DNA of 8,630 nucleotides, taken from assembly GCA_018333395.1 (NCBI GenBank), contig JAGXSQ010000107.1:1-8630 (forward strand), read 5' to 3'. Below the pieces are notes generated by a model. The model ran no database searches, had not been told where the DNA came from, and saw only the letters and a list, made by a program, of their open reading frames with translations. Numbering within the stretch: the stretch's first letter is position 1; each line of letters opens with the position of its first letter. A program made the translations under genes and the position numbers. The stretch comes from Dethiobacter sp. GTDB lineage: Bacteria; Bacillota_D; Dethiobacteria; Dethiobacterales; Dethiobacteraceae. Shown here one piece after another: positions 1-6,943 of the stretch.

Positions 1-2289
1 GAGGCGCATGGCGGCCACCTGCGGGTGGCCGCGCAGGTGTTCACGCAAGCCGGTACGGAGCCTGCCGGTGCCTTTGCCGTGGATCAGGACGACTTCCGGC
101 AGGCCGGCCATGGACGCTTCGTCTAGATAAGCGTCTACTTTCAAGATCGCCTCGTCCAGAGTCAGACCACGTACGCTTACTTCAGCCGGTACGTCTCGAC
201 GGGCAAAAAGCGCTAGGCCCGTGACTACTGGCTGTTCTTTTTTCCTCGTCGATTCCACCGGCGAAAGGTCGCCAGGCTCTACCTGCAGGCGCATCGGCCC
301 GACCTGAACCTCGGCCACACCAGAGACAACCTTAGTTACTGTACCGCGTTGTCCAAGAGTGTTGACATAAACTTCTCTTCCCGGGGAAAGTTCTGCTGCG
401 CTGAGCTTCCGTTCTGTTACTGGTGCGGCGAGCTGTTCGCGCAGTTCTGCCTCCAACTTGTCAGTTGCAGCAGTAGTCTGCTGGAGTTCCTCGGCGGCCG
501 GCGGGCGTTCTAGGGCGGTAAGCCGGCGCAATTTTTTGAGCAGTTGCTGCGACTCCTGCCTGGCGGCAGCCACAATTTCCAGCGCTTCCGTCCGTGCCTT
601 GCGCAGCAGTTCTTCCCGCCGGCGACGCAATTCTTCTTGTTCACGGCGAACACCGTTCAGCACCGCTTCCGCTTCGCGCCGACCGGCTTCCGCCTGTGCC
701 GACGCCAGTTCCAGACGCTTGCGGTTGGCGGCCAGGTCAGCCACCACTTCCTCCAGGCGCATTTCCTCCGAGGAAAGGAAGGCTTTACCACGCTCGATAA
801 TTTCCGGTCTTAAGCCCAGACGCGCAGCAATGGCAAAAGCGTTACTCTGTCCCGGTACACCAACAAGCAGCTGGAAGGTGGGTCGCAGAGTAGCCACGTC
901 AAACTCTACCGAGGCGTTCTCCATTCCTGGCGTCAGGTAGGCAAACGCCTTGAGTTGGCTATAGTGAGTGGTGGCGACCGTGAACGCCTGCCGGCTGTGC
1001 AGATATTCGAGAATGGACATGGCCAGACCCGCACCTTCAGTGGGGTCAGTCCCGGCGCCTACCTCATCCAGCAAAACCAACGCGCGCGGCGCCAGACGGT
1101 CAATAATGTCAATGATGTTTCTCAGATGGCTGGAAAAAGTGGACAGCGACTGCTCAATGCTCTGCTCGTCGCCAATATCAGCAAAGATTTGCGGAAAAAC
1201 AGCCAACTCCGTTCCCTCCGCCGCTGGGACATGCAGCCCGGCAGCGGCCATCAGACATAAAAGACCGACCGTCTTTAAGGCTACCGTCTTGCCACCGGTG
1301 TTGGGACCGGTAATTATCAGGGTACGAAAAGCGCGGCCGAGCTCCAAGCTAATCGGCACGACCTCGCCCGTCAACAGCGGGTGGCGGCCGGCCCTGAGCA
1401 AGAGATGGTCGGCATCATTTAGTACCGGCTCAACGCAACGTCCCCTGACGCTCAGTCGCCCCTTGGCCAAGATGAAATCAAGCTCCGCATACAGGTTCAG
1501 CGTCAAGAAAAGCGCTTCATTTTCCCCTCCCACCCATTGAGAGAGGTGAAGCAAAATTCGCTCCCGCTCCCGCTCGGCCTCCAGTCGCAGCGTAGCCAAG
1601 CGATTACTGTCCTCTACCGCCCACAACGGCTCAATAAACAGCGTAGCACCACTGGCGGACTGATCATGTACCACCCCCGGGATCTGCGACCGGTTTTCCT
1701 GGCGCACGGGGAGAACCAGTCTCTCGCCGCGCATCGTCACAAGATTTTCCTGCAGGATTTTCTGCTGGGCCGGGTTGCGCACGAAACGCTCAAAGCGTTC
1801 CCGCAGCTCTCGTTCGCCGTTTTTTATGGCACGCCGCAGTCGGGCCAGTTCAGGGCTGGCCTCATCCCGTACGTTCCCTTCCTCATCCAAAACCTGCCGC
1901 AGTTGTTCCCGCAGCGGCGGCAGGGCCGACATTTGCTCCACCAACCCGCCAAGAATTGGGAAAGCGTTGTTTTCCCTGAAAAAAGTTTTCAGGCGGGTAA
2001 CAACATGCAAAAGCAACAGAATTCCCAGCAGTTGTTGCTCCGCCAGCAAACCTCCCCGGAAGGCCAGTGCTAACACTCGCCGAGAGTCAGGAATATTTTC
2101 CAGGCTAAGCCGGTGACGCGTCAGCAAAGAAACAGCTTCTGTCGTTTCAGCCTGCCAGCGTCTGGCCAGTGCCAAGTCTGAGGTGGGCTGGAGGTCTTCC
2201 GCCAGTTCACGCCCCATGGAGGAAACCGCTTCGGCTACCAAAGAGGAGCTGATTTTATCAAACTCTAGCAGCCTAATCTCTCTCTTCAA
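1..2289 (-). CDS. mutS2: MutS2 ATPase with C-terminal Smr domain (3' end cut by window)
   Basis: MutS2 is a MutS-family ABC-type ATPase without a mismatch-recognition domain. In Firmicutes it is linked to suppression of homologous recombination and to splitting of collided ribosomes. An open frame of 763 codons runs from a TTG at 2289 off the left edge; B. subtilis MutS2 is about 785 residues, so only about 20 are missing. Visible are the lever/clamp region (1-300), Walker A GPNTGGKT (328-335), Walker B VLLDE (405-409) followed by GAGTDPTEG, the ATTHYSQLK switch, a long Glu/Arg-rich coiled coil (about 505-620), a KOW-like segment (GQRGTVTKV) and an Smr domain from about 703 with HGKGTG at 737-742. 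The usual LDLR nuclease motif reads VSVR, which is odd. I chose TTG 2289 because AAGGA lies 10 bases upstream and the N-terminus then matches the family; an in-frame GTG at 2298 touches the Shine-Dalgarno and is less likely. Family call certain; nuclease competence uncertain. Confidence 0.96.
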   Translation of the reverse strand, partial: MKREIRLLEFDKISSSLVAEAVSSMGRELAEDLQPTSDLALARRWQAETTEAVSLLTRHRLSLENIPDSRRVLALAFRGGLLAEQQLLGILLLLHVVTRLKTFFRENNAFPILGGLVEQMSALPPLREQLRQVLDEEGNVRDEASPELARLRRAIKNGERELRERFERFVRNPAQQKILQENLVTMRGERLVLPVRQENRSQIPGVVHDQSASGATLFIEPLWAVEDSNRLATLRLEAERERERILLHLSQWVGGENEALFLTLNLYAELDFILAKGRLSVRGRCVEPVLNDADHLLLRAGRHPLLTGEVVPISLELGRAFRTLIITGPNTGGKTVALKTVGLLCLMAAAGLHVPAAEGTELAVFPQIFADIGDEQSIEQSLSTFSSHLRNIIDIIDRLAPRALVLLDEVGAGTDPTEGAGLAMSILEYLHSRQAFTVATTHYSQLKAFAYLTPGMENASVEFDVATLRPTFQLLVGVPGQSNAFAIAARLGLRPEIIERGKAFLSSEEMRLEEVVADLAANRKRLELASAQAEAGRREAEAVLNGVRREQEELRRRREELLRKARTEALEIVAAARQESQQLLKKLRRLTALERPPAAEELQQTTAATDKLEAELREQLAAPVTERKLSAAELSPGREVYVNTLGQRGTVTKVVSGVAEVQVGPMRLQVEPGDLSPVESTRKKEQPVVTGLALFARRDVPAEVSVRGLTLDEAILKVDAYLDEASMAGLPEVVLIHGKGTGRLRTGLREHLRGHPQVAAMRL

Positions 2290-2302
2290 TAAACTCACTT
2301 CC

Positions 2303-2331
2303 TTGAAACAAAAAAATAGCCGCTCTGTAAA
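2303..2331 (+). promoter_or_regulatory. Candidate sigma-A-type promoter for the Gln-rich/DUF421 pair
   Basis: TTGAAA (2303-2308; consensus TTGACA) is separated by exactly 17 bases from TGTAAA (2326-2331; consensus TATAAT). It lies about 125 bases upstream of the GTG start at 2455 and overlaps the mutS2 leader on the other strand. The -10 is only a 4/6 match. I saw no convincing sporulation-sigma promoter, but one cannot be excluded. Confidence 0.3.
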
Positions 2332-2335
2332 ACGG
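2309..2335 (-). terminator. Weak hairpin plus T-tract in the mutS2 5' leader
   Basis: On the minus strand, CCGTTTTACAGAGCGG (2335-2320) can fold into a six-pair stem, including two G-U pairs, with a TACA loop. It is followed by CTATTTTTTTG. This is the layout of an intrinsic terminator, but the stem is weak. It lies about 20 bases before the mutS2 start and after a possible short leader ORF, so it could be a leaky attenuator or chance in an A/T-rich spacer. Confidence 0.3.
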
Positions 2336-2341
2336 TGGGGT

Positions 2342-2371
2342 TTAGATAAAAGACAGTGCTATCTTTTGCAT
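2342..2371 (-). CDS. Possible 9-residue leader peptide upstream of mutS2
   Basis: On the minus strand a GGAGG (2381-2377) sits five bases before an ATG that opens the nine-codon frame MQKIALSFI, then TAA. The ribosome binding site is better than that of mutS2 itself. The frame ends seven bases before a weak hairpin with a T-tract, an order seen in leader-peptide attenuators. No amino acid is strikingly enriched and I know no homologue. It could equally be a fortuitous match in a short spacer, so treat it as a candidate only. Confidence 0.25.
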   Translation of the reverse strand: MQKIALSFI

Positions 2372-2440
2372 TTTTTCCTCCGGTAAACTGCACAGTAATA
2401 AAAAGCATCCATCTCGGGAGAATAACAGTAAAGTAGCATG

Positions 2441-2450
2441 AAGGGGGGAG
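2441..2450 (+). promoter_or_regulatory. Strong ribosome binding site deciding the GTG start at 2455
   Basis: AAGGGGGGAG lies four to five bases before GTG 2455 and is the only strong Shine-Dalgarno in this spacer. An ATG at 2439 overlaps it but is out of frame and meets a stop after six codons, so the GTG is the likely start. Confidence 0.7.
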
Positions 2451-2454
2451 AACA

Positions 2455-3003
2455 GTGAACGATTATGAGCGGGAAAAGCAGGCCATGGCAGAAATGGACC
2501 GCGCTTTAGAGGATACCATGGCTAAAGCCAACCACCCGACCGACCAAGCTGTGGCAGCTAACATGGAGCTTGCACCCTACGAAGAGTTCAGGCAACTGAT
2601 GGCCGGGCTGCAGTCAACGGCCCGGCAACAGCAGTTGAAAACCGAGCAGGTCATTCAGCAGACGCTCCGGCAGGCGTCATCCGCGCTAAGTAACGCCCAG
2701 AAGACAGACTTGATTACCAGGCAGATTCAGGCCATGCAGCAGGCTCTAGAGCAGCAGGGACCACTACACAACCCGCAATATTTCCTGAAAATGCTCCCGC
2801 AGTTGGGTAGCCTGCTTCAGGACCAACAGCATCAGGCTGACAGACAGATGACCGAGTCTCTCCAGCAAGCCGTAGCCTCCATGAACCAGTCTCAAACGGC
2901 CATGTCCGACAGTCAAGCCTACCTACAACTGACGGAAATGCTTAAGCAATGTGAAAAAACGCTACAGCAATGGCAAAACCACAGCCAAAGCGCACTCCAT
3001 TAA
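2455..3003 (+). CDS. Glutamine-rich, probably coiled-coil protein of unknown function
   Basis: I do not recognise this 182-residue protein. By hand count about 36 residues (roughly 20%) are Gln, with many Ala, Met and Leu and one Cys near the C-terminus. There is no signal peptide or membrane segment, so a cytoplasmic helical protein is likely. The N-terminal 40 residues are acidic; long amphipathic helices seem to cover about 43-105 and 120-178, broken by a Gly/Pro/Asn-containing turn (GPLHNPQ, about 103-109). The GTG start is fixed by AAGGGGGGAG just upstream. Its stop is four bases before the ATG of the DUF421 membrane gene, so the two are probably co-transcribed and translationally coupled, and the protein may be a soluble partner of that membrane protein. 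The Gln-rich helical style recalls DUF1657-type proteins associated with DUF421 in spore formers, but I cannot show homology. Gene reality likely; function unknown. Confidence 0.8.
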   Translation: MNDYEREKQAMAEMDRALEDTMAKANHPTDQAVAANMELAPYEEFRQLMAGLQSTARQQQLKTEQVIQQTLRQASSALSNAQKTDLITRQIQAMQQALEQQGPLHNPQYFLKMLPQLGSLLQDQQHQADRQMTESLQQAVASMNQSQTAMSDSQAYLQLTEMLKQCEKTLQQWQNHSQSALH

Positions 3004-3007
3004 AAAC

Positions 3008-3679
3008 ATGCCGTCACTTGGACTCGATGCACTCATTCTGGGCGGCCGAGCCGTAATTATCTATTTTCTGGTGCTGGTGATGGTCAGGCTGATGGGTAAA
3101 CGGGAGGTGGGGCAACTCTCCCCCTTTGATTTCGTGGTAGGAGTGATGATTGGCTCCGTGGCCGCCTTACCCATGGAAGATGCCCAGCTCCCCTTCCTCC
3201 CCGCCTTGGTACCGATTTTGGTCCTGACAGGCCTGGAGATTCTTATGTCTACTCTGGCCATGCACAACAGCAAAATACGGATGCTTATCGAAGACAAGCC
3301 CACAGTTATCATCAGCGATGGGGAAATAATTAAGGAAAATATGACCCAGGTACGGATGAACATTGACGACCTGAAACAGGAATTGCGCAAATCCAGTATA
3401 GTGGACATCAACGAGGTGGAAGAGGGAACGCTCGAAAGATGCGGCACCTTCACGGTCATCAAAAAAAAGGAGCACCAGCCGCTGACACAGACAGACCTGC
3501 AGACTACCACGCTACATAATCTCGACCAAGTAACAGGCGCTTACGCCCTTAAAGCCCGTACTAATCTGGAAAGTCTGCTCAGCGCAAGAGGAAGAAGGCG
3601 ACCTGTGAGCACAGAAATATGTGTTGCTCACACAGTAGGCACAGGGACTTTGAGTAAGACCTCCGCAAGTTGCTCATAA
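3008..3679 (+). CDS. DUF421/YetF-type membrane protein with atypical C-terminus
   Basis: This 223-residue protein fits the YetF/DUF421 family, whose members have about three N-terminal membrane helices and a cytoplasmic alpha/beta domain. Some are linked to spore heat resistance (2Duf), but the biochemical role is unsettled. Hydrophobic segments lie at about 9-28, 41-55 and 62-82. Family-like motifs are MGKREVGQLSPFDFV (29-43), a DKPTVIISDGEII segment (about 96-108) and a NEVEEGTLERCGTFTVIKK strand region (135-153). After about residue 165 the usual ending (a second DG-containing strand/helix unit) is absent. It is replaced by a Thr/Ser/Arg-rich tail, and the last 52 bases overlap the 3' end of cvpA. 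I chose ATG 3008, four bases after the preceding stop; it has no good Shine-Dalgarno, which suggests coupling. An in-frame GTG at 2951 would add 19 hydrophilic residues and is less likely. Family call good; the C-terminus may be truncated or frameshifted. Confidence 0.85.
   Translation: MPSLGLDALILGGRAVIIYFLVLVMVRLMGKREVGQLSPFDFVVGVMIGSVAALPMEDAQLPFLPALVPILVLTGLEILMSTLAMHNSKIRMLIEDKPTVIISDGEIIKENMTQVRMNIDDLKQELRKSSIVDINEVEEGTLERCGTFTVIKKKEHQPLTQTDLQTTTLHNLDQVTGAYALKARTNLESLLSARGRRRPVSTEICVAHTVGTGTLSKTSASCS
3604..3632. repeat. Inverted repeat at the convergent DUF421/cvpA 3' ends
   Basis: TGTGAGCA (3604-3611) and TGCTCACA (3625-3632) form a perfect eight-pair stem with a 13-base spacer. It spans the cvpA stop codon and lies inside the last codons of the DUF421 frame. 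Neither strand shows a T-tract after it, so it is not a standard intrinsic terminator. It could still slow convergent transcription or stabilise both 3' ends. Confidence 0.5.
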
Positions 3680-4185
3680 ACTATCGGCAGCCAGTAGAGG
3701 ATCGATGTGGCGGCCATCGATTGCTCCAGCGCACGTTGCCAAAATGGCGTGGGGAACAGAGAAAGAATAGCGACAACAACGAGCGCAAGAAAAATTCCTT
3801 TGACACTACCCAACACCAGCCCGCCAAAACCATTAAACGTCCCTAGGAGAGGCAACGAGAAAAAGCCGTGCAACACACCGGCCAGAGCTTTAAAGAATAG
3901 CCTGACAGCTAAAAAGAGCAGGACAAAGCTAATTATGCTTGCTATAACGTCGCCCAGAACCAATCCGCCAGGCAAAGGAGTGTCAAGCCAGGACGGTAGC
4001 CAGTCGGTCAGGGGGAGATAACGGCCCAGCCAGGCCAGCAGAAAGTCGCTGTGATTTAAGGCCACAAAATAAGCAGCAAGGACACCGGCCACATCGAAAA
4101 ACTGGCGCACCAGACCACGTCCCCAGCCGGCTGCGGCTGAATAAAAAACGAGCACCGCCAGGCCCACATCAAGCCAGCTAATCAT
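3628..4185 (-). CDS. cvpA: CvpA family membrane protein
   Basis: CvpA-family proteins are small integral membrane proteins. E. coli CvpA is needed for colicin V production, and homologues are linked to envelope stress tolerance. This one has 185 residues, a typical length. Hydrophobic stretches at about 7-27, 31-44, 75-97 and 125-145 fit a four-helix topology, and the GWGRGLVRQFFDVAG segment after helix 1 is the usual family signature. Glycine-rich LLGTFNGFGGLVLGSVKG precedes the last helix. The ATG overlaps the zapA stop as ATGA, implying translational coupling. In B. subtilis the homologue (yshB) also follows zapA and precedes polX and mutS2; here polX is absent and a divergent two-gene unit intervenes. 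The last 52 bases overlap the opposing DUF421 frame. Identity confident; physiological role unresolved for the family. Confidence 0.93.
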   Translation of the reverse strand: MISWLDVGLAVLVFYSAAAGWGRGLVRQFFDVAGVLAAYFVALNHSDFLLAWLGRYLPLTDWLPSWLDTPLPGGLVLGDVIASIISFVLLFLAVRLFFKALAGVLHGFFSLPLLGTFNGFGGLVLGSVKGIFLALVVVAILSLFPTPFWQRALEQSMAATSILYWLPIVYEQLAEVLLKVPVPTV

Positions 4186-4451
4186 TTGGTCGTCGTACTT
4201 TTGTCAAGCAATTCTTCTAGATCGCGCAGCTCTTTCCTAACTCTGAACAGCTCATCGGCCATATTAACAGCAGTAAGGACGGCTAGCTTATTTAAGCCAA
4301 AGCGGTTGCTGTTATGGCCGATTTGTCTCATCTTCTCGTCTACATACTGAGCGACCCGTTTCATGTATTCCGGCGCAGCGTCACTTTTCATCGTGTACTC
4401 TTCACCATAAATCCTCACCTGGACACGGTTTTTGTTCTCTCCCTGGGGCAT
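4182..4451 (-). CDS. zapA: Cell division protein ZapA
   Basis: ZapA binds FtsZ in the cytoplasm and promotes bundling of protofilaments in the Z ring. The 89-residue product has the expected small size. The N-terminal strand region RVQVRIYGEEYTMKSD (9-24) matches the family, followed by the helical PEYMKRVAQYVDEKM segment and a long C-terminal helix with NKLAVLTAVNMADEL and a charged coiled-coil tail (RKELRDLEELLD) that mediates dimer/tetramer formation. I chose ATG 4451 because GGGGGAGGT lies seven bases upstream; an upstream in-frame start at 4505 would add 18 residues not typical of ZapA and would read through that Shine-Dalgarno. It starts 63 bases after the pheT stop without a clear promoter, so it is probably transcribed with pheST, and it overlaps cvpA by four bases. 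Confidence 0.94.
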   Translation of the reverse strand: MPQGENKNRVQVRIYGEEYTMKSDAAPEYMKRVAQYVDEKMRQIGHNSNRFGLNKLAVLTAVNMADELFRVRKELRDLEELLDKSTTTK

Positions 4452-4457
4452 ATTTTT

Positions 4458-4466
4458 ACCTCCCCC
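4458..4466 (-). promoter_or_regulatory. zapA ribosome binding site
   Basis: GGGGGAGGT is placed six to seven bases before ATG 4451 and settles the zapA start against longer in-frame alternatives. Confidence 0.75.
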
Positions 4467-4514
4467 ACACAATCTCACCGCAACTTGTTCGACCTTGCCC
4501 GACAAAATCCCTGT

Positions 4515-6926
4515 TTACTTCCTCAAAAGTGCCCCTAACTTGTCTGTTAAAGCTTTTTCTATCCGGCAGTGCAACATGCCGGCATCCTCATCACTCAGCG
4601 TACGTAAAGCGTCACGATAAGTGAGGGCAAAAGCTAGGCTGCGATACCCTGCAGGCACCTGTGACCCCTTGTAGAGGTCAAAGAGACTTGCCGCTTCCAC
4701 GTGCTCTCCCCCTGCTTCTCTGAGAACATTGATTACGTTATCTACACTGACGTGGTCTGGAACAATCACGGCCATATCTCTCAGCAGGGCCGGATAGCGC
4801 GGCAGCGGCTTGTACTCGCTAATCAGCCGTACGTACGGTAGCAGGCACTCCAGATCGATTTCAGCCGCAAAAACAGCCTTTTCTAAGCCAAAGGCTTCCA
4901 GCGTCTCGACGTGAAGGCGACCCAGCCAACCTGCAGACTCACCGCGCAGCATAATTTGGGCCGTTTGTCCTGACTGGCACCAGGAAAGCTCCGTTTCCTG
5001 GAAAAGTGCCTCTTTGATGCCAAGACGGTCAAACAATTCCTCCAAGGTTCCTTTCAGGTCAAAGAAATCACTCACCGCAGGTTTGTGGCGCCAATGGTCC
5101 TGCGGGAAGGTGCCGGTAATCACCATCCCGAGTGTCGTCCTCTCCTCCGGCAGCGGTGACAGTTCGCTCTCCTCTCCTGGCAAATAAACAGACCCCAGCT
5201 CAAAAAGCCTTAAATTGTGCTCATTGCGGTTACGGTTATAAGCGATATTTTCTAACAGACCCGCAGTCAGAAGTGTCCTCATCACGCCCTGTTCCTCGGA
5301 CAAAGGATTGGCAATAACAATGGCCTTTCTCAGACAGCTGTCAGCAGGCAGGCACAATCGATCGAAGCAAGCATTATTTATGAAAGAGTAATTGATCACT
5401 TCCATGTAGCCGCAGGCGACCAGAATTTCCCGGATTTTTTTCAGTGCCTGCTGCCGCTCCGTACGGTAACCCTGGGTAACAGCGCCGGCAGGGAGCGTGG
5501 CGGCAATATTTTCGTACCCGTGTATACGGGCGACCTCTTCAATCAGGTCTACCTCCGACTGCAGGTCAGCACGACGTATCGGCACGGTAACATGTAGCTG
5601 TGTGCCTTCATCTACCGCAAACCCTTGCCGATGAAAAATGGTGGCCATCTCTTTTTGCGAGATTTCCAACCCAATTAGCTTGCGGGCGCGTTCCGGCCGC
5701 AAGCTAACCTGCCGTGGCCTAGCAGGCTCAGCATAGGCATCGACCACCTCACCGACTGGACGACCAGCCTGCAGTTGCTCAAGCAGGTTGCCCGCGCGCG
5801 AAATCGCCCAGACGCAACCACTGACATCCACACCTTTTTCGAAACGCTGCTGGGCCTCTGAATACAGGCCAAGTTTACGTCCTGTGCGTCGGATAGAAAC
5901 AGGATTAAAATGCGCCGCTTCCAGCAACACCGTGCCGGTAGTAGCAGAAATCTCCGTTTCCTGACCGCCCATCACGCCGGCTATGGCCACAGGCTTGATT
6001 GTATCAGCGATAACCAGCATCTCTGGTGAGAGTTTCCTTTCCTGGCCATCTAGAGTTACAATCTGCTCCCCCTCTCTAGCCGTGCGAACCACTATGGCTG
6101 GCCCGGCCAGCGTCTCATAATCAAAAGCATGCAGAGGCTGCCCCCACTCCCACATCACATAGTTTGTCACATCCACAACGTTGTTGATGGGACGTATCCC
6201 GGCTTGCAACAGTCGGACCTGTAGCCAAAGAGGCGATGACCCCACCTGCACCTGCTCAAGAAGCAACCCGGCATAGCGAGCACACAAAGATGGCTCAGCA
6301 ATCTCAATCCGGGGCAACGGCCGGCTAGTCTTTATGGCACCTAACGACATATCAGGCAACAGGACATTTTTGCCGGTTAGTGCCGCTACCTCGTAAGCCA
6401 CACCCAAAAGGCCGAGACAGTCGGCGCGGTTTGGCGTAAGCCCCAGGAACAGCACCGGATCAGTCAGGTGCAAGGCCTCTGCCAGTGGCAGCCCTAGCGG
6501 TGTCTCCCTGTCCAAAACAAGGATGCCGTCTGTTCCGTTGCAAAGCTCTAAACTAAGCTCTTTTGCGGAACAAAGCATGCCGTACGACTTAATACCACGC
6601 ATTTTCGCCACCCCGATCTTATGGCCTCCGGGGAGGCATGCGCCGACTGTAGCTAGGGGAACCTTATCTCCTGGGCGCATGTTGTCAACCCCGGCGACTA
6701 TCGTCAGGCGATCGCGACCGTCAAAAATCTGGGCGACAAACAGCTTGTCTGCTTGCGGATGCCTGTCCACCGATAACACCTCAGCCGTGACCACCCCGCT
6801 GAATTCCGGCTTCCAGGTCAGAATTTCCTCCACTTCTACCCCTGAACTTGTCAGCAGCCCGGCCAATTCCGTCGCGGAAAGCTCTAGACTGATAAAGTCC
6901 TGCAACCATCTATAAGGTACACGCAT
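4515..6926 (-). CDS. pheT: Phenylalanyl-tRNA synthetase beta subunit
   Basis: PheT pairs with PheS in an (alpha-beta)2 enzyme that charges tRNA-Phe. It holds the editing site that hydrolyses mischarged Tyr-tRNA-Phe and most tRNA contacts. At 803 residues it is of normal bacterial length. In order: N-terminal domain (MRVPYRWLQDF), OB-fold tRNA-binding domain (about 38-150, with HPQADKL and AGVDNM), B3/B4 editing region (about 165-385, with NNVVDVTNYVM and QPLHAFD), B5 domain (about 405-480, ending DLIEEVARIHGYENI), the catalytic-like core (about 490-690) and a C-terminal FDX-ACB anticodon-binding domain (about 710-802, starting KPLPRYPALLRDMAV). ATG 6926 is preceded by GGAAGGAAAGG. A small oddity is YSEAQQRFEKGVD where homologues usually read RSEAS.RFEKGVD. 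It follows pheS by 17 bases in one operon. Confidence 0.98.
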   Translation of the reverse strand: MRVPYRWLQDFISLELSATELAGLLTSSGVEVEEILTWKPEFSGVVTAEVLSVDRHPQADKLFVAQIFDGRDRLTIVAGVDNMRPGDKVPLATVGACLPGGHKIGVAKMRGIKSYGMLCSAKELSLELCNGTDGILVLDRETPLGLPLAEALHLTDPVLFLGLTPNRADCLGLLGVAYEVAALTGKNVLLPDMSLGAIKTSRPLPRIEIAEPSLCARYAGLLLEQVQVGSSPLWLQVRLLQAGIRPINNVVDVTNYVMWEWGQPLHAFDYETLAGPAIVVRTAREGEQIVTLDGQERKLSPEMLVIADTIKPVAIAGVMGGQETEISATTGTVLLEAAHFNPVSIRRTGRKLGLYSEAQQRFEKGVDVSGCVWAISRAGNLLEQLQAGRPVGEVVDAYAEPARPRQVSLRPERARKLIGLEISQKEMATIFHRQGFAVDEGTQLHVTVPIRRADLQSEVDLIEEVARIHGYENIAATLPAGAVTQGYRTERQQALKKIREILVACGYMEVINYSFINNACFDRLCLPADSCLRKAIVIANPLSEEQGVMRTLLTAGLLENIAYNRNRNEHNLRLFELGSVYLPGEESELSPLPEERTTLGMVITGTFPQDHWRHKPAVSDFFDLKGTLEELFDRLGIKEALFQETELSWCQSGQTAQIMLRGESAGWLGRLHVETLEAFGLEKAVFAAEIDLECLLPYVRLISEYKPLPRYPALLRDMAVIVPDHVSVDNVINVLREAGGEHVEAASLFDLYKGSQVPAGYRSLAFALTYRDALRTLSDEDAGMLHCRIEKALTDKLGALLRK

Positions 6927-6943
6927 AACCTTTCCTTCCCTCC

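Noticed and set aside
458..2116. Long open frames on the plus strand (about 100-190 codons), some rich in Ser and Arg
   Set aside because: They lie wholly antisense to mutS2, have no ribosome binding sites or recognisable motifs, and their skewed composition is that expected from the reverse frame of a moderately GC-rich gene.
2341..2368. A/T-rich inverted repeat AAAAGA/TCTTTT in the mutS2/Gln-rich intergenic region
   Set aside because: The stem is only six A/T-rich pairs with an eight-base loop; too weak to call a terminator or operator.
2439..2458. Six-codon ORF ATG AAG GGG GGA GAA CAG TGA overlapping the GTG start of the Gln-rich gene
   Set aside because: It is formed by the Shine-Dalgarno itself and has no ribosome binding site of its own; most likely coincidental.
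3061..3510. Minus-strand open frames of 149 and 102 codons opposite the DUF421 gene
   Set aside because: The plus strand here has convincing membrane helices and family motifs; the antisense frames show neither motifs nor ribosome binding sites.
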